Assembly: GCF_001512295.1 (NCBI RefSeq)
Contig: NZ_LNUP01000011.1
Location: forward strand, 186,326-250,325
Direction: 5' to 3'
DNA from: Pseudomonas sp. EpS/L25
GTDB taxonomy: Bacteria > Pseudomonadota > Gammaproteobacteria > Pseudomonadales > Pseudomonadaceae
DNA: 64,000 bases
The notes under the pieces were generated by a model. It was not told the origin of the DNA. It was given only the letters and a program-made list of their open reading frames with translations, and ran no database searches. The translations under genes were made by a program, and so were the position numbers. Below, piece after piece: positions 44,389 to 52,749 of the stretch; the first letter of the stretch is position 1; each line of letters opens with the position of its first letter.

Positions 44389-44814
44389 ATGATCGACAGG
44401 ATCCCGATCCTCAAGCTCGGCCCCTTCCTGCTGCTGAGCATCCAGGTGGACATGCACGACCAGCTGGCGCTGGACCTGCAGGAAGACCTCACCGAGCAGA
44501 TCGTCCGTCACAAGGCCAAGGGCGTGCTCATCGACATCTCGGCGCTGGAGATCGTCGATTCCTTCATTGGCCGGATGCTGTCCCATATCGCCCAGGTCTC
44601 GCGCATCCTCGATGCCAAGGTCATCGTGGTCGGCATGCAGCCGGCGGTGGCCATCACCCTGGTGGAACTGGGGCTGTCGCTGGAGGGCATCGCCACGGCG
44701 CTGAACATGGAAAAGGGCATGCGCCGACTCGAGGCCATGGTGGCCGCGGACGAACTGCCGGGGGAGTCAGAGGGTGGCGAAGATGCAGACGCTTCCACTC
44801 CGCCAGGAGACTGA
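44389..44814 (+). CDS. rsbS: RsbS-type STAS protein
   Basis: A 141-residue single STAS-domain protein. ISALEIVDSFIGRMLSHIA includes Ser58, which aligns with the phosphorylated Ser59 of Bacillus RsbS. The C-terminal 25 residues (ESEGGEDADASTPPGD) are an acidic tail beyond the usual length of about 120, encoded by sequence that overlaps the next gene by 41 bp. It should sit with RsbR in the stressosome core and be phosphorylated by RsbT to release it. The gene follows rsbR by 9 bp. Confidence 0.9.
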   Translation: MIDRIPILKLGPFLLLSIQVDMHDQLALDLQEDLTEQIVRHKAKGVLIDISALEIVDSFIGRMLSHIAQVSRILDAKVIVVGMQPAVAITLVELGLSLEGIATALNMEKGMRRLEAMVAADELPGESEGGEDADASTPPGD

Positions 44815-45172
44815 CATCGTGCTGATCCGTCAGCAGGTGCGCAAGGTCGCCGAAGCCCTTCGCCTGGGCCTGATCTCCCAGACCAAGATCGTCACCGCGG
44901 CCAGCGAGATCGCCCGTAACGGCCTGGTCTACGGCCTGGGCGGCGAATGCCTGATCGAGGAGACGGTGCGGGCCGGCAGGCCGGCGATCCGCCTGGTGAT
45001 CCGTGACAACGGTCCGGGGATCGCCGACCTCGACCGTGCCATGGTCGACGGCTATACCTCGGGCAAGGGGCTGGGGCTGGGGCTGTCCGGCTCGCGCCGG
45101 CTGGTGGACGACTTCCGCATCGAAAGCCAACCCGGTCAGGGCACCACCGTGGAGCTGTGGAAATGGCGCTGA
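44774..45172 (+). CDS. rsbT: RsbT-type switch serine kinase
   Basis: A 132-residue GHKL kinase. The N-box is EIARNGLVYG (about 45-54), the G1 box DNGPGIAD (about 78-85) and the G2 box GKGLGLGLSGSRRL (about 97-110). In stressosome systems RsbT phosphorylates RsbS and RsbR and is then released to activate a partner. Two starts are possible: the GTG at 44774 or the ATG at 44783, three codons later. The 5' end overlaps rsbS and the 3' end overlaps the phosphatase gene, indicating tight coupling. Confidence 0.9.
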   Translation: MAKMQTLPLRQETDIVLIRQQVRKVAEALRLGLISQTKIVTAASEIARNGLVYGLGGECLIEETVRAGRPAIRLVIRDNGPGIADLDRAMVDGYTSGKGLGLGLSGSRRLVDDFRIESQPGQGTTVELWKWR

Positions 45173-46149
45173 GCGGTCAGCCGTCCAGCCTGGTGCTGCC
45201 GGTGAGTACCGCGGTGCACGTGGATGCCGCCCGGCGCGCCCTGGTGCGCCTGGCCGGCAACGTCACCCAGGACGAAACCCTGCTCGGCCGCCTGACCATC
45301 GTCGCCCAGGAACTGGGCTACAACCTGGTCCGCCATGCCGGCCATGGCGAGCTGTGCGCCACCCTCGGCGACGCCGGCGTGCTCGATGTGCTGGCGGTGG
45401 ATCGCGGCCCGGGCATGCAGGACGTCGCCCGCTGCCTGACCGATCACTACAGCACGGCGGCCACCCTGGGCGCCGGGCTGGGCGCGATCCGCCGGCAGTC
45501 CGACGTCTTCGACATCCATTCGCGTCCAGGCCAGGGCACCTTGGTGCTGGCGCGCTTCCACCTGGTCGGCGCGCCGAATAGCCGGCTGCAACTCGGCGCC
45601 CTCTGTACCCCGCACCCCGAGGAGCAGGTCTGTGGCGACACCTGGGCGGTGAGCGGGCGGCGCCTGCTGGTGTGCGACGGCCTCGGCCACGGCCAGCAGG
45701 CCGCGGCGGCCAGTCGTCGCGCCCGCGAGCTGTTCCTGCGCCAGGCCGCCCATCTGCCGTTGCAGCAGCTGATGGAGAATCTGCACCAGGCGCTGATGGA
45801 AACCCGTGGCGCTGCCCTGGCGCTGGCCGAGCTGGATGCCGACCAGGGCCAGGTGAGCTTCTGTGGCATCGGCAACATCGCCGGGCGCCTGTTCGGCAAC
45901 GGTACGCGCAGCCTGGTGTCCAACAACGGCACCCTGGGCTATCGGATCGGCCGCATCCAGACCTTCACCTACCCCTGGACGCCGGGCACCCTGCTGGTGC
46001 TCAACTCCGACGGCCTGACGTCCAAGGTAAGCCTGGGCGAGCACTCGGGCCTGGCCGGGCGTCATCCGGCGCTGATCGCCGCGCTGCTGCACCGCGACTT
46101 CCGTCGTCCCGCCGACGACGCCACCGTTCTGGTACTCAAGCATGTCTGA
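45163..46149 (+). CDS. SpoIIE/RsbX-type phosphatase with N-terminal GHKL domain
   Basis: A 328-residue protein in two parts. Residues about 1-130 form an RsbT-like ATPase fold (IVAQELGYNLVRHAG, DRGPGMQD, LGAGLGAIRRQSDVFDI). Residues about 140-325 form a PP2C/SpoIIE phosphatase domain (VCDGLGHGQQAAAAS, ADDATVLVL). It would dephosphorylate RsbR/RsbS and reset the switch, as RsbX does, but unlike Bacillus RsbX it carries the added kinase-like domain. The ATG at 45163 overlaps the rsbT stop. The 3' end overlaps the following kinase gene by 8 bp. Confidence 0.87.
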   Translation: MALSGQPSSLVLPVSTAVHVDAARRALVRLAGNVTQDETLLGRLTIVAQELGYNLVRHAGHGELCATLGDAGVLDVLAVDRGPGMQDVARCLTDHYSTAATLGAGLGAIRRQSDVFDIHSRPGQGTLVLARFHLVGAPNSRLQLGALCTPHPEEQVCGDTWAVSGRRLLVCDGLGHGQQAAAASRRARELFLRQAAHLPLQQLMENLHQALMETRGAALALAELDADQGQVSFCGIGNIAGRLFGNGTRSLVSNNGTLGYRIGRIQTFTYPWTPGTLLVLNSDGLTSKVSLGEHSGLAGRHPALIAALLHRDFRRPADDATVLVLKHV

Positions 46150-47899
46150 TGCCCCGCCCCTGCTGACCCTCACGCTGCGCAGCGAGCAGGACGTGGTGCA
46201 TTGCCGCCAGGCGGCCAAGCGTCTCGCCGCGGCCCTGGACTGGCCGCCGCTGGAGCAGATCCGCCTGGCCACTGCCGTCTCCGAGCTGGCCCGCAACATC
46301 CACCAGTACGCCGGCCAAGGCCGCTTCGAATTCGTCCTGCTGCCCGGCGAGGGCCAGGTGCTGCGCGGCCTGCAGATTCGCGCCCTCGACCAGGGTCCGG
46401 GCATCGCCGCGATAGAGGCCATCCGCGACGGCAGCTATCGCTCCGCGACCGGCATGGGCATCGGCCTGCGCGGCGCCCAGCGGCTGTTCGACGACTTCGA
46501 CCTGCACACCTCCCCCGCCGGCACCCGCATCATCGCCTGCAAGTACCAGGCGCCCCGCCCGTCGCCCGACCCGGCCGCCCTCGCCGCCCTGGTCAGCGAA
46601 CTGCAGGGCGCGCCAGCTCCCGATCCCTACCAGCAGATTCGCCTGCAGAGCGAGGAATTGCTGGTGACCAACACCGAGTTGCAATCCAAGCAAACGGAGC
46701 TGGAGGCCACCAACAAGGAGCTGGAGAACACCAACCAGGGCGTGGTGGCGCTCTACTCCGAGCTGGAGAAGGCGACCCAGGAACTCAAGGAGGCGAGCGA
46801 GGCCAAGGCGCGCTTCTTCTCCAACATGACCCACGAATTCCGCACCCCGATCAACATCATCGAGAACGTGGCCAAGTTGCTGGCCAGCGGGGTGGACGGC
46901 GCCCTCAACGCCGAACAGCAGCGCCAGGTGCGCTTCATCAGCGACGCGGCGCTGGAGCTGGCCAACCTGGTCAGCGAACTGCTCGCCCTGGCCGAGGTAC
47001 AATCCGGGCGCCTGACCATCGTGCCCCAGCCCTTCCTGCTGGGTGACTTCATGGAGCGCCTCGCCCAGTTCGCCGCGGCCCTGGCGCCACGCTATCCCCA
47101 GGTCAGCTGCGAGATCGTGCCGGCACCGGACGCCACGACGCTGGAGACCGACGAGACGCGGCTGTTCCAGATCCTGCGCAACCTGATCTCCAACGCCTTC
47201 AAGTACACCCCCCAGGGCCGGGTACGCATCCAGGTGTTCCAGCCCGACGACGACCATCTGGAATTCCTGGTGGAAGACAGCGGCGTGGGCATCGCCGCGG
47301 CGGACCAGCAGAAGATTTTCGAGGAATTCGAGCGCATCCGCTCGCCGCACCTGACCCACATCGAGGGTACCGGGCTCGGCCTGCCCCTGGCCCAGCGCCT
47401 GGCGGTGCTGCTCAGGGGCGAGCTGTCCCTGGATAGCGAGGTCGGCCGCGGCAGCCGCTTCATCCTGCGCCTGCCCCGCCGCTACCTGACCTCCGGCGCC
47501 GCCGAGGAGCCGCTCGACCTGAGCGGTCTCACGGTGCTGGTGATCGAGGACAACGAAGGCGATCGCTACCTGGTCCGGCGCACCCTCGAGGTCGCCAACC
47601 CGGTGCTGCTGGAGGCCGACAGCGCCCGCAGCAGCCTGGACCGCCTCAACGCGGTGCGGCCCGACATCATCATCCTCGACCTCGACCTGCCCGACATCAA
47701 CGGCGAGGACCTGCTCGCCAGCATGGACTGGAGCATGCATCGCCGGGTGCTGATCAACACCGCCCAGCCGCTGGACGACACCCGGCGCGAGCGGCTGCAG
47801 GAGAGCTGCCATGCCATCCTGTCCAAGCACCAGCCCGACCATGCCGAGCGCCTGCTCGCGGAGGTCTATGCCCTGGCGCGGAGTCTGAGCCATGAATAG
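46142..47899 (+). CDS. Hybrid sensor kinase with N-terminal RsbT-like domain
   Basis: A 585-residue soluble protein. Residues about 1-140 are an RsbT-like GHKL domain (SELARNIHQYAG, DQGPGIAA, GMGIGLRGAQRLFDDF). A coiled coil follows (about 165-222), then HisKA with His231 in MTHEFRTPINI, HATPase with NLISNAFKYTPQG and GTGLGLPLAQ, and a C-terminal receiver with Asp513 in IIILDLDLPD. There is no transmembrane segment. Fusing a switch-kinase domain to a histidine kinase suggests that the stressosome signal is passed directly to phosphorelay output. The order relative to the phosphatase is fixed by overlaps at both ends. Confidence 0.88.
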   Translation: MSDAPPLLTLTLRSEQDVVHCRQAAKRLAAALDWPPLEQIRLATAVSELARNIHQYAGQGRFEFVLLPGEGQVLRGLQIRALDQGPGIAAIEAIRDGSYRSATGMGIGLRGAQRLFDDFDLHTSPAGTRIIACKYQAPRPSPDPAALAALVSELQGAPAPDPYQQIRLQSEELLVTNTELQSKQTELEATNKELENTNQGVVALYSELEKATQELKEASEAKARFFSNMTHEFRTPINIIENVAKLLASGVDGALNAEQQRQVRFISDAALELANLVSELLALAEVQSGRLTIVPQPFLLGDFMERLAQFAAALAPRYPQVSCEIVPAPDATTLETDETRLFQILRNLISNAFKYTPQGRVRIQVFQPDDDHLEFLVEDSGVGIAAADQQKIFEEFERIRSPHLTHIEGTGLGLPLAQRLAVLLRGELSLDSEVGRGSRFILRLPRRYLTSGAAEEPLDLSGLTVLVIEDNEGDRYLVRRTLEVANPVLLEADSARSSLDRLNAVRPDIIILDLDLPDINGEDLLASMDWSMHRRVLINTAQPLDDTRRERLQESCHAILSKHQPDHAERLLAEVYALARSLSHE

Positions 47900-49004
47900 C
47901 GCCGCGCAGCGCATCGTCATCATCGACGACACCGAGGCCAATCGCTACGTGCTGCGCAAGATCCTGGAAAGCCAGGCGCAGTACCAGGTCTGCGAAGCCG
48001 CCAGCGGCACGGCCGGGCTGGCGCTGATCGAAGACGACGTGCAACTGGTGATCATCGACGTCAACCTGCCCGACATGACCGGCTTCGAGCTGATCCAGGC
48101 CATCGAGCGCCAGCGCGGGCGGGGCCGCCTGCCGGCCATCATCAATATCTCGGCCACCTTCGTCTCCGGCCAGGACAAGGCGCGCGGCTTCAATACCGGT
48201 GCCCAGGCCTACCTCACTCACCCGATCAACCCGGACGAGGTACTGGCCACCGTCGCCGCCCTGCTCAAGGCCAGCTCCCAGGTCGGGCACATGGAGCAGC
48301 AGCGCAATTCGGCCATCGCCCGCAGCGAGAACCTGCAGGCGGAGAAGGTGATGCTCGAACGCTTCATGAGATCGCTCAACCACGACCTGCGCTCGCCCCT
48401 CACCGCCGCCACCATGGTGGTGAACCTCATGCAGCGCAACCCGGCGCGGCGCACCGACGACCTGCTGCAGACCCTGCACGACAACCTGCAGCGCATGAAC
48501 CAGATGATCACCGACGTGCTCGACATCACCCACATGAGCCTGGGCGGCGGGGTGCGCCTGAGCGGCGAGCCGCTGCTGCTCGGGCCCCTGCTGACGGATG
48601 CCGCGGCCAATCTGCGCCTGCAGTTCGCCAACCCGCTCGAGCTACGCCTGGACACCCCGGAGCTGGAAGTGCGCTGGGACAGATACGCCTTCCTGCGCAT
48701 CCTCGACAACCTGGTGCTCAATGCTGCCAAGCACGGCCAGGCCGGCACGCTGATCTGGGTGCACCAGCGTCTGGCCGATGATGGGGTGCTGCTGGAGCTG
48801 CGCAACCGCGGCCAGTTCCCGGACGATGTCCTGGCGAACCTGGCCACGCCCTATTTCATCTCCACCCGCAGCGACAAGCGCGGCTGGGGCCTGGGCCTGC
48901 CCATCGTCAAGGCGCTCAGCGAAAGCTTCGGTGGCGAGGCGCGCTTCGCCAATGGCGACGGCGAGGTGGTCATCATCCTGAGATTGCCGCTGCGCCTGAG
49001 CTAG
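47892..49004 (+). CDS. Receiver-histidine kinase protein ending the stressosome operon
   Basis: A 370-residue soluble protein. The receiver (about 1-125) has IDDTEANRYVLRKIL and the acceptor Asp56 in LVIIDVNLPDMTGFEL. A helical linker leads to HisKA with His164 in LNHDLRSPLTAA and an HATPase domain with NLVLNAAKHGQAG and GWGLGLPIVKALSESFGG. No DNA-binding or GGDEF output is present, so the last step of the pathway must involve a protein encoded elsewhere. It overlaps the hybrid kinase by 8 bp. Its stop codon TAG is part of the CTAG flanking the MITE downstream. Confidence 0.87.
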   Translation: MNSAAQRIVIIDDTEANRYVLRKILESQAQYQVCEAASGTAGLALIEDDVQLVIIDVNLPDMTGFELIQAIERQRGRGRLPAIINISATFVSGQDKARGFNTGAQAYLTHPINPDEVLATVAALLKASSQVGHMEQQRNSAIARSENLQAEKVMLERFMRSLNHDLRSPLTAATMVVNLMQRNPARRTDDLLQTLHDNLQRMNQMITDVLDITHMSLGGGVRLSGEPLLLGPLLTDAAANLRLQFANPLELRLDTPELEVRWDRYAFLRILDNLVLNAAKHGQAGTLIWVHQRLADDGVLLELRNRGQFPDDVLANLATPYFISTRSDKRGWGLGLPIVKALSESFGGEARFANGDGEVVIILRLPLRLS

Positions 49005-49163
49005 TGTGGTGTTTCAGAGGTTCGCGCAAGAATTGGCGAGTGATTCTTCTGCTCGGGCCAGGCGCAGCGACGAGTCATGGCAGGGCTATGGCGAGGAGTG
49101 GCAACGCCGCCCGGGCAAAAAAAGCGCCGCCAAAATTGTGCAGTCAACTTCTGAAACACCACG
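49005..49163. mobile_element. MITE-like element of about 160 bp flanked by CTAG
   Basis: GTGGTGTTTCAGA at 49006-49018 is inverted perfectly at 49150-49162 (TCTGAAACACCAC), and similarity extends inward (GTT, GCA, AATT, TTGGCG). CTAG occurs directly outside at both ends (49001-49004 and 49164-49167), as expected for a TA or CTAG target duplication of Tc/IS630-type transposition. It has no coding capacity. Confidence 0.75.
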
Positions 49164-49781
49164 CTAGGCCCTGGGCAGCATGCCTTCCAGGATCAACCGA
49201 CTGGTACGGCGCACCTGTTCACGGTGGGCGGCCAGGTCCAACGGCGACTGATTGACCAGGCGCAGCAACTGCAGGTGGGAATAGTCGTTGAGCAGGAAGG
49301 CCGCCAGTTCGATGTCCAGATCCTGGCGCAGCTTCCCCAGCCGTTGCAGCTCGCGCAGGATCAGGGCGATCTCTCGTTGCAGGCGTCTGTTGAGCGTCTG
49401 GTACTTGGCCGCCACGCCCTCGTCGCCGCCGCGTAGCACCGCCGGCAGCAACTGCCGCCACAACTCGGGCGGCATGGCGTCGAGTGCATAGCCCACCAGT
49501 CGGCTTTCCAGGTCGCACAGGGCGTCCAGCGGATCGGCGTAGCTCGCCAGGCGTTCGCGACTCTCCTGCACGGCGCGGCCATCGGCCTGGACCAGCAACT
49601 CCAGCAGGATCTCCTGCTTGGAGCCGAAGTAGTTGAACACCGTCGGCGGCGAGACCTGCGCCTCACGGGCGATCTGCTCGATGGTGGTTTCCTGGAAGCC
49701 CTGGTCGACGAACAGCTGCAGCGCCGCGTCGCTGATCTGTTGCCGGCGCCTGGCTTTTTGTTGGCTACGTAATTGCGACAT
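49164..49781 (-). CDS. TetR-family transcriptional regulator
   Basis: A 205-residue TetR protein. The HTH spans residues about 12-58 (ISDAALQLFVDQGFQETTIEQIAREAQVS, with PPTVFNYFGSKQEIL as recognition helix and start of helix 4). The ligand domain is all-helical and not assignable. It is divergent from the serine hydrolase gene with a 135-bp AT-rich gap, so it probably controls that gene and itself. Its stop codon is part of the CTAG copy at the right border of the MITE. Confidence 0.87.
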   Translation of the reverse strand: MSQLRSQQKARRRQQISDAALQLFVDQGFQETTIEQIAREAQVSPPTVFNYFGSKQEILLELLVQADGRAVQESRERLASYADPLDALCDLESRLVGYALDAMPPELWRQLLPAVLRGGDEGVAAKYQTLNRRLQREIALILRELQRLGKLRQDLDIELAAFLLNDYSHLQLLRLVNQSPLDLAAHREQVRRTSRLILEGMLPRA

Positions 49782-49811
49782 GGTCCGCCTCTTTGGCCGA
49801 AGTCTCTATTC

Positions 49812-49867
49812 TAGTCAGACAATAGTGAGAGGCAAAAATATTCTACGCTTAAATATTTTATTGACTA
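49812..49867. promoter_or_regulatory. Candidate TetR operator in the divergent promoter
   Basis: TAGTCAGACAATA at 49812-49824 and TATTGACTA at 49859-49867 are inverted versions of a TAGTCA-AATA motif in an AT-rich block between the TetR and hydrolase genes. The second also includes a TTGACT -35-like hexamer. Confidence 0.4.
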
Positions 49868-49916
49868 AAAAATTTAATGGAGACAAATTGGCTTTGCCCG
49901 CGCAAGGAGAAGCCAT

Positions 49917-51134
49917 ATGGACTCGTCCAGCCAACACCCTACTACTCTTGAATTGATGCAGGGTTTTCCGCCGCCACCGGCGCAGCGGGTGACCTGGAGC
50001 AACTGGCTACGCCCGCCCTTCAACCGCTGGGGTCTCCAGCATCTCGACCAGTTGCGACCGACCCTCGCCGTGCGCGCCGGGCAGGGTGCCCTGTCCCCCC
50101 TGGCCGCCGGGCCTGACCAACTGCTGGATTACCGTTTCACAGGTGTGCAGGGTGATTCGCTCGATCTGGCGCAGCACCTGCAGGACAGCTACACCGATGC
50201 CTTTCTGGTGCTCAAGGGCAATCAGGTCCTCTGCGAACGCTATTTCAACGGCCAGACGCCGGACAGCCGCCACAGCATGTTCTCGGTCACCAAGTCCGTG
50301 ATCGGCACGCTGGCGGAACAGGCGCTGCTCCAAGGGGTGCTGTCGGCCGAGGCCCTGGCCGGTGACCTCGTCCCGGAGCTGGCCGGCAGCGCCTTCGCCG
50401 ACGCCAGCGTGCGGCAGTTGCTGGACATGACCGTGGGCATCGACTACGACGAGGTCTACGACGACCCTGATTCCGCCAGTTCGCGCTATGGCTACGCCTG
50501 CGGCTTCGAGCCGGCGCCTCCCGGGCATGGGCAGCACGCCTCGCTTTACGAATACCTGCCCAGCCTGAAAAAGCGCGGCGAACACGGTGCCGCCTTCCAC
50601 TATGTCACCGCCTGCACCGAGGTGCTGGCCTGGACCCTGGAACGCGCCGGTGGCCGCTCCTGCGCCACCCTGCTGGAAGAGCTCTGGCTGCAGCTCGGCT
50701 GTCGTCGCGACGGCTTCTTCGTCGCCGATCCCTGGGGCCGGGCGGTGGCCGGCGCCGGATTCGCCGCGACTCTGCAGGACATGGCCCGCTTCGGCCGACT
50801 GCTCGCCAATCGCGGTGCCCTGCCCGATGGCCGGACCCTGCTCGACCCGGCGGTGATCGACGCCCTGTCCGCCGGCGGCGATGCGGCGCTCTATGCCCAG
50901 GTCCCCGACTTCGCCGAGTGGACCCCCGGCGCCTCCTATCGCAGCCAGTGGTACGTGTTCCGTGACGGTCGCCCGGCGCTAATAGCCGGCGGCGTCCATG
51001 GCCAGTACCTCTATATCGATCCGGCGGCGCACTTGGTGGTGGTCAAGCAATCCTCGCTACCCAGTGCCAATACCGCGGCCGATATCGACACGGTGCGCCT
51101 GCTGCGCAGCCTTGGCGAGCACTTCGCTGATTAA
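49917..51134 (+). CDS. Serine hydrolase of the beta-lactamase/esterase (NylB-like) family
   Basis: A 405-residue protein with the class C beta-lactamase fold. The nucleophile motif is SVTK (in HSMFSVTKSVIG, about residue 123), and the second motif is a Tyr in FHYVTACTEVLAW. The block GFFVADPWGRAVAGAGFAATLQDMARFG is typical of 6-aminohexanoate-dimer hydrolase-like enzymes. There is no signal peptide, so it is cytoplasmic; it probably cleaves an ester or amide. AAGGAGA lies at ideal distance before the ATG. A porin gene follows after about 100 bp and may serve the same uptake pathway. Confidence 0.82.
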   Translation: MDSSSQHPTTLELMQGFPPPPAQRVTWSNWLRPPFNRWGLQHLDQLRPTLAVRAGQGALSPLAAGPDQLLDYRFTGVQGDSLDLAQHLQDSYTDAFLVLKGNQVLCERYFNGQTPDSRHSMFSVTKSVIGTLAEQALLQGVLSAEALAGDLVPELAGSAFADASVRQLLDMTVGIDYDEVYDDPDSASSRYGYACGFEPAPPGHGQHASLYEYLPSLKKRGEHGAAFHYVTACTEVLAWTLERAGGRSCATLLEELWLQLGCRRDGFFVADPWGRAVAGAGFAATLQDMARFGRLLANRGALPDGRTLLDPAVIDALSAGGDAALYAQVPDFAEWTPGASYRSQWYVFRDGRPALIAGGVHGQYLYIDPAAHLVVVKQSSLPSANTAADIDTVRLLRSLGEHFAD

Positions 51135-51235
51135 AACCACAGAAATACTTCCGCCGTGACCCTGGTCCGGCGGCTTGGCGCCCACTGGCGCTCGAACTGC
51201 CCTGCGACAAAAAAAGCAAACGACAGGAGCGATAC

Positions 51236-52534
51236 ATGAAGAAGCGATACGGTGCCCTCGCACTTATCCTGCCTTTGAGCGGGCAATCCCTTGCCATTGC
51301 CGGCGAGACCTATCAATACGGTGACCTCGAGGTCACGCCGTTCCTCCATGCGGGCGCCGCCTCCATCAATGTACGCGGAGCCCAGTTCGGCCAGGGTCAG
51401 CCCAACACCGGCGCCACCCGCCTGGACTGGCAGGAGTTCTTCCTCAAGCCAGGGGTCAACCTCGGCTATCAGGTGAACGAGGACCTGCGCCTGCTGGCCG
51501 GCATCTCGGCCACCGGGGCAGCCACCCGGGGCGATGGCGATCCGGCCGGCTTCACCCGCAGCGGCGACCAGCGCGTGCACCTCGAAGAATCCTTCGTCGG
51601 CGCCCAGGTGGGGGACTGGCGCTTCACCGTGGGTCGGCAGAACTACCTGGTGGGCAGTGGCTTCATCGTCCAGGACGGTCGCGTCGACCTGGGCCGCGAC
51701 GGCGCCTACTGGCTCGCCCCGCGCACCGCCTTCGATCGCGCCGGCGTGCTGGGCTGGGGTCACGACGCCTGGAAGGCGCAAGGCTTCACCTTGGGCGTGG
51801 CCGATTCCTTCGGCGGCGACTACCGGCTGAACGGCGGCAATCTCGACTACGACACCGGCTACGGCGTCCTCGGCGCCCTGGCCTTCGGCGTCAGCGCCAA
51901 CACCCGCAACGCGGTCCCTCGCGATGGCATGCGCGTCTACAACCTGCGCTGGCTCAACGCCACGCCAGCCGGCTTGCCGGATCTCGCCCTCAGCGGCGAA
52001 TACGCCTGGCAACGTGGCTCGGGCAATGGCCTGACCTACGATGCCAATGCCTGGTATGCCCAGGCCCAGTACCAGTTCAAGGACCTGCCGCTGCAGCCGC
52101 AGCTCACCTACCGCTATGCGCACTTCTCCGGCGACCCGAATCCCAGCGATACCCGCCTATCCGGCTGGGACCCGCTGACCAAGGGCTACACCGACTGGGG
52201 CACCTGGCTGATCGGTGACGTGGTAGGCAACTACCTGCTCTTCAACAGCAACGAGAACGTGCACAGCCTGCACCTCAAGACGCGGCTCAACGAGAGCTGG
52301 GCGGTGGGCGCGCTGTACCATGCCTTCAGCCTGGACCAGAAGAACTTCCAGGGCCGCCCGGTCAGCGATCGCCGCTTCGCCGACGAGACCACCCTGTACC
52401 TGGAATGGACGCCCACACCGTCGCTGTATGCCGCCGTCGCCTACAACTGGGTCCAGGCCAAGCAGGCGGCGCGCGAGGTCCTGGGGGAGGATCGGATCAG
52501 CGCCCTGGAAACCAACATCACCTACAAGTTCTGA
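51236..52534 (+). CDS. Outer-membrane porin of the alginate-export (AlgE-like) family
   Basis: A 432-residue outer-membrane beta-barrel. The signal peptide is about residues 1-22, followed by alternating amphipathic strands and a C-terminal aromatic residue (NITYKF), the usual assembly signal. RFTVGRQNYLVGSGFIVQDGRVD and FRLGxxNYL-like strands resemble Alginate_exp-domain proteins, which in many bacteria are substrate porins and not alginate exporters. A good GGAG site is present. It follows the serine hydrolase on the same strand and may admit its substrate. Confidence 0.75.
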   Translation: MKKRYGALALILPLSGQSLAIAGETYQYGDLEVTPFLHAGAASINVRGAQFGQGQPNTGATRLDWQEFFLKPGVNLGYQVNEDLRLLAGISATGAATRGDGDPAGFTRSGDQRVHLEESFVGAQVGDWRFTVGRQNYLVGSGFIVQDGRVDLGRDGAYWLAPRTAFDRAGVLGWGHDAWKAQGFTLGVADSFGGDYRLNGGNLDYDTGYGVLGALAFGVSANTRNAVPRDGMRVYNLRWLNATPAGLPDLALSGEYAWQRGSGNGLTYDANAWYAQAQYQFKDLPLQPQLTYRYAHFSGDPNPSDTRLSGWDPLTKGYTDWGTWLIGDVVGNYLLFNSNENVHSLHLKTRLNESWAVGALYHAFSLDQKNFQGRPVSDRRFADETTLYLEWTPTPSLYAAVAYNWVQAKQAAREVLGEDRISALETNITYKF

Positions 52535-52720
52535 AAACCTGTTCAAGACCTCGCGAGCCAGAGAAAAACCAGGCCCAGCGGAATGCCTGCGAAGCGGATC
52601 GAACTCGCGCTCGAGTTCACGATTCGTCGATGGGCATTCCGGCGAGCCGCCCAGGTGGTCGGCCCTCCAGGGCATTTTCGACGCCGTTTGGTCGATGCGC
52701 AGCAGGTCGTGACCAAGACT
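52534..52720 (-). repeat. Inverted-end repeat element, copy F
   Basis: About 187 bp beginning at the porin stop codon: AAAACCTGTTCAAGACCTCGCGAG on the left (written here as AAAACCTGTTCAAGACC and CTCGCGAG) and CCGTTTGGTCGATGCGCAGC on the right. It is in the same orientation as copy A. The right terminal sequence GGTCGTGACCAAGACTCT is degenerate. Confidence 0.7.
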
Positions 52721-52749
52721 CTAGCCGCTCCTCTCTTTTCGGAGGCCTT

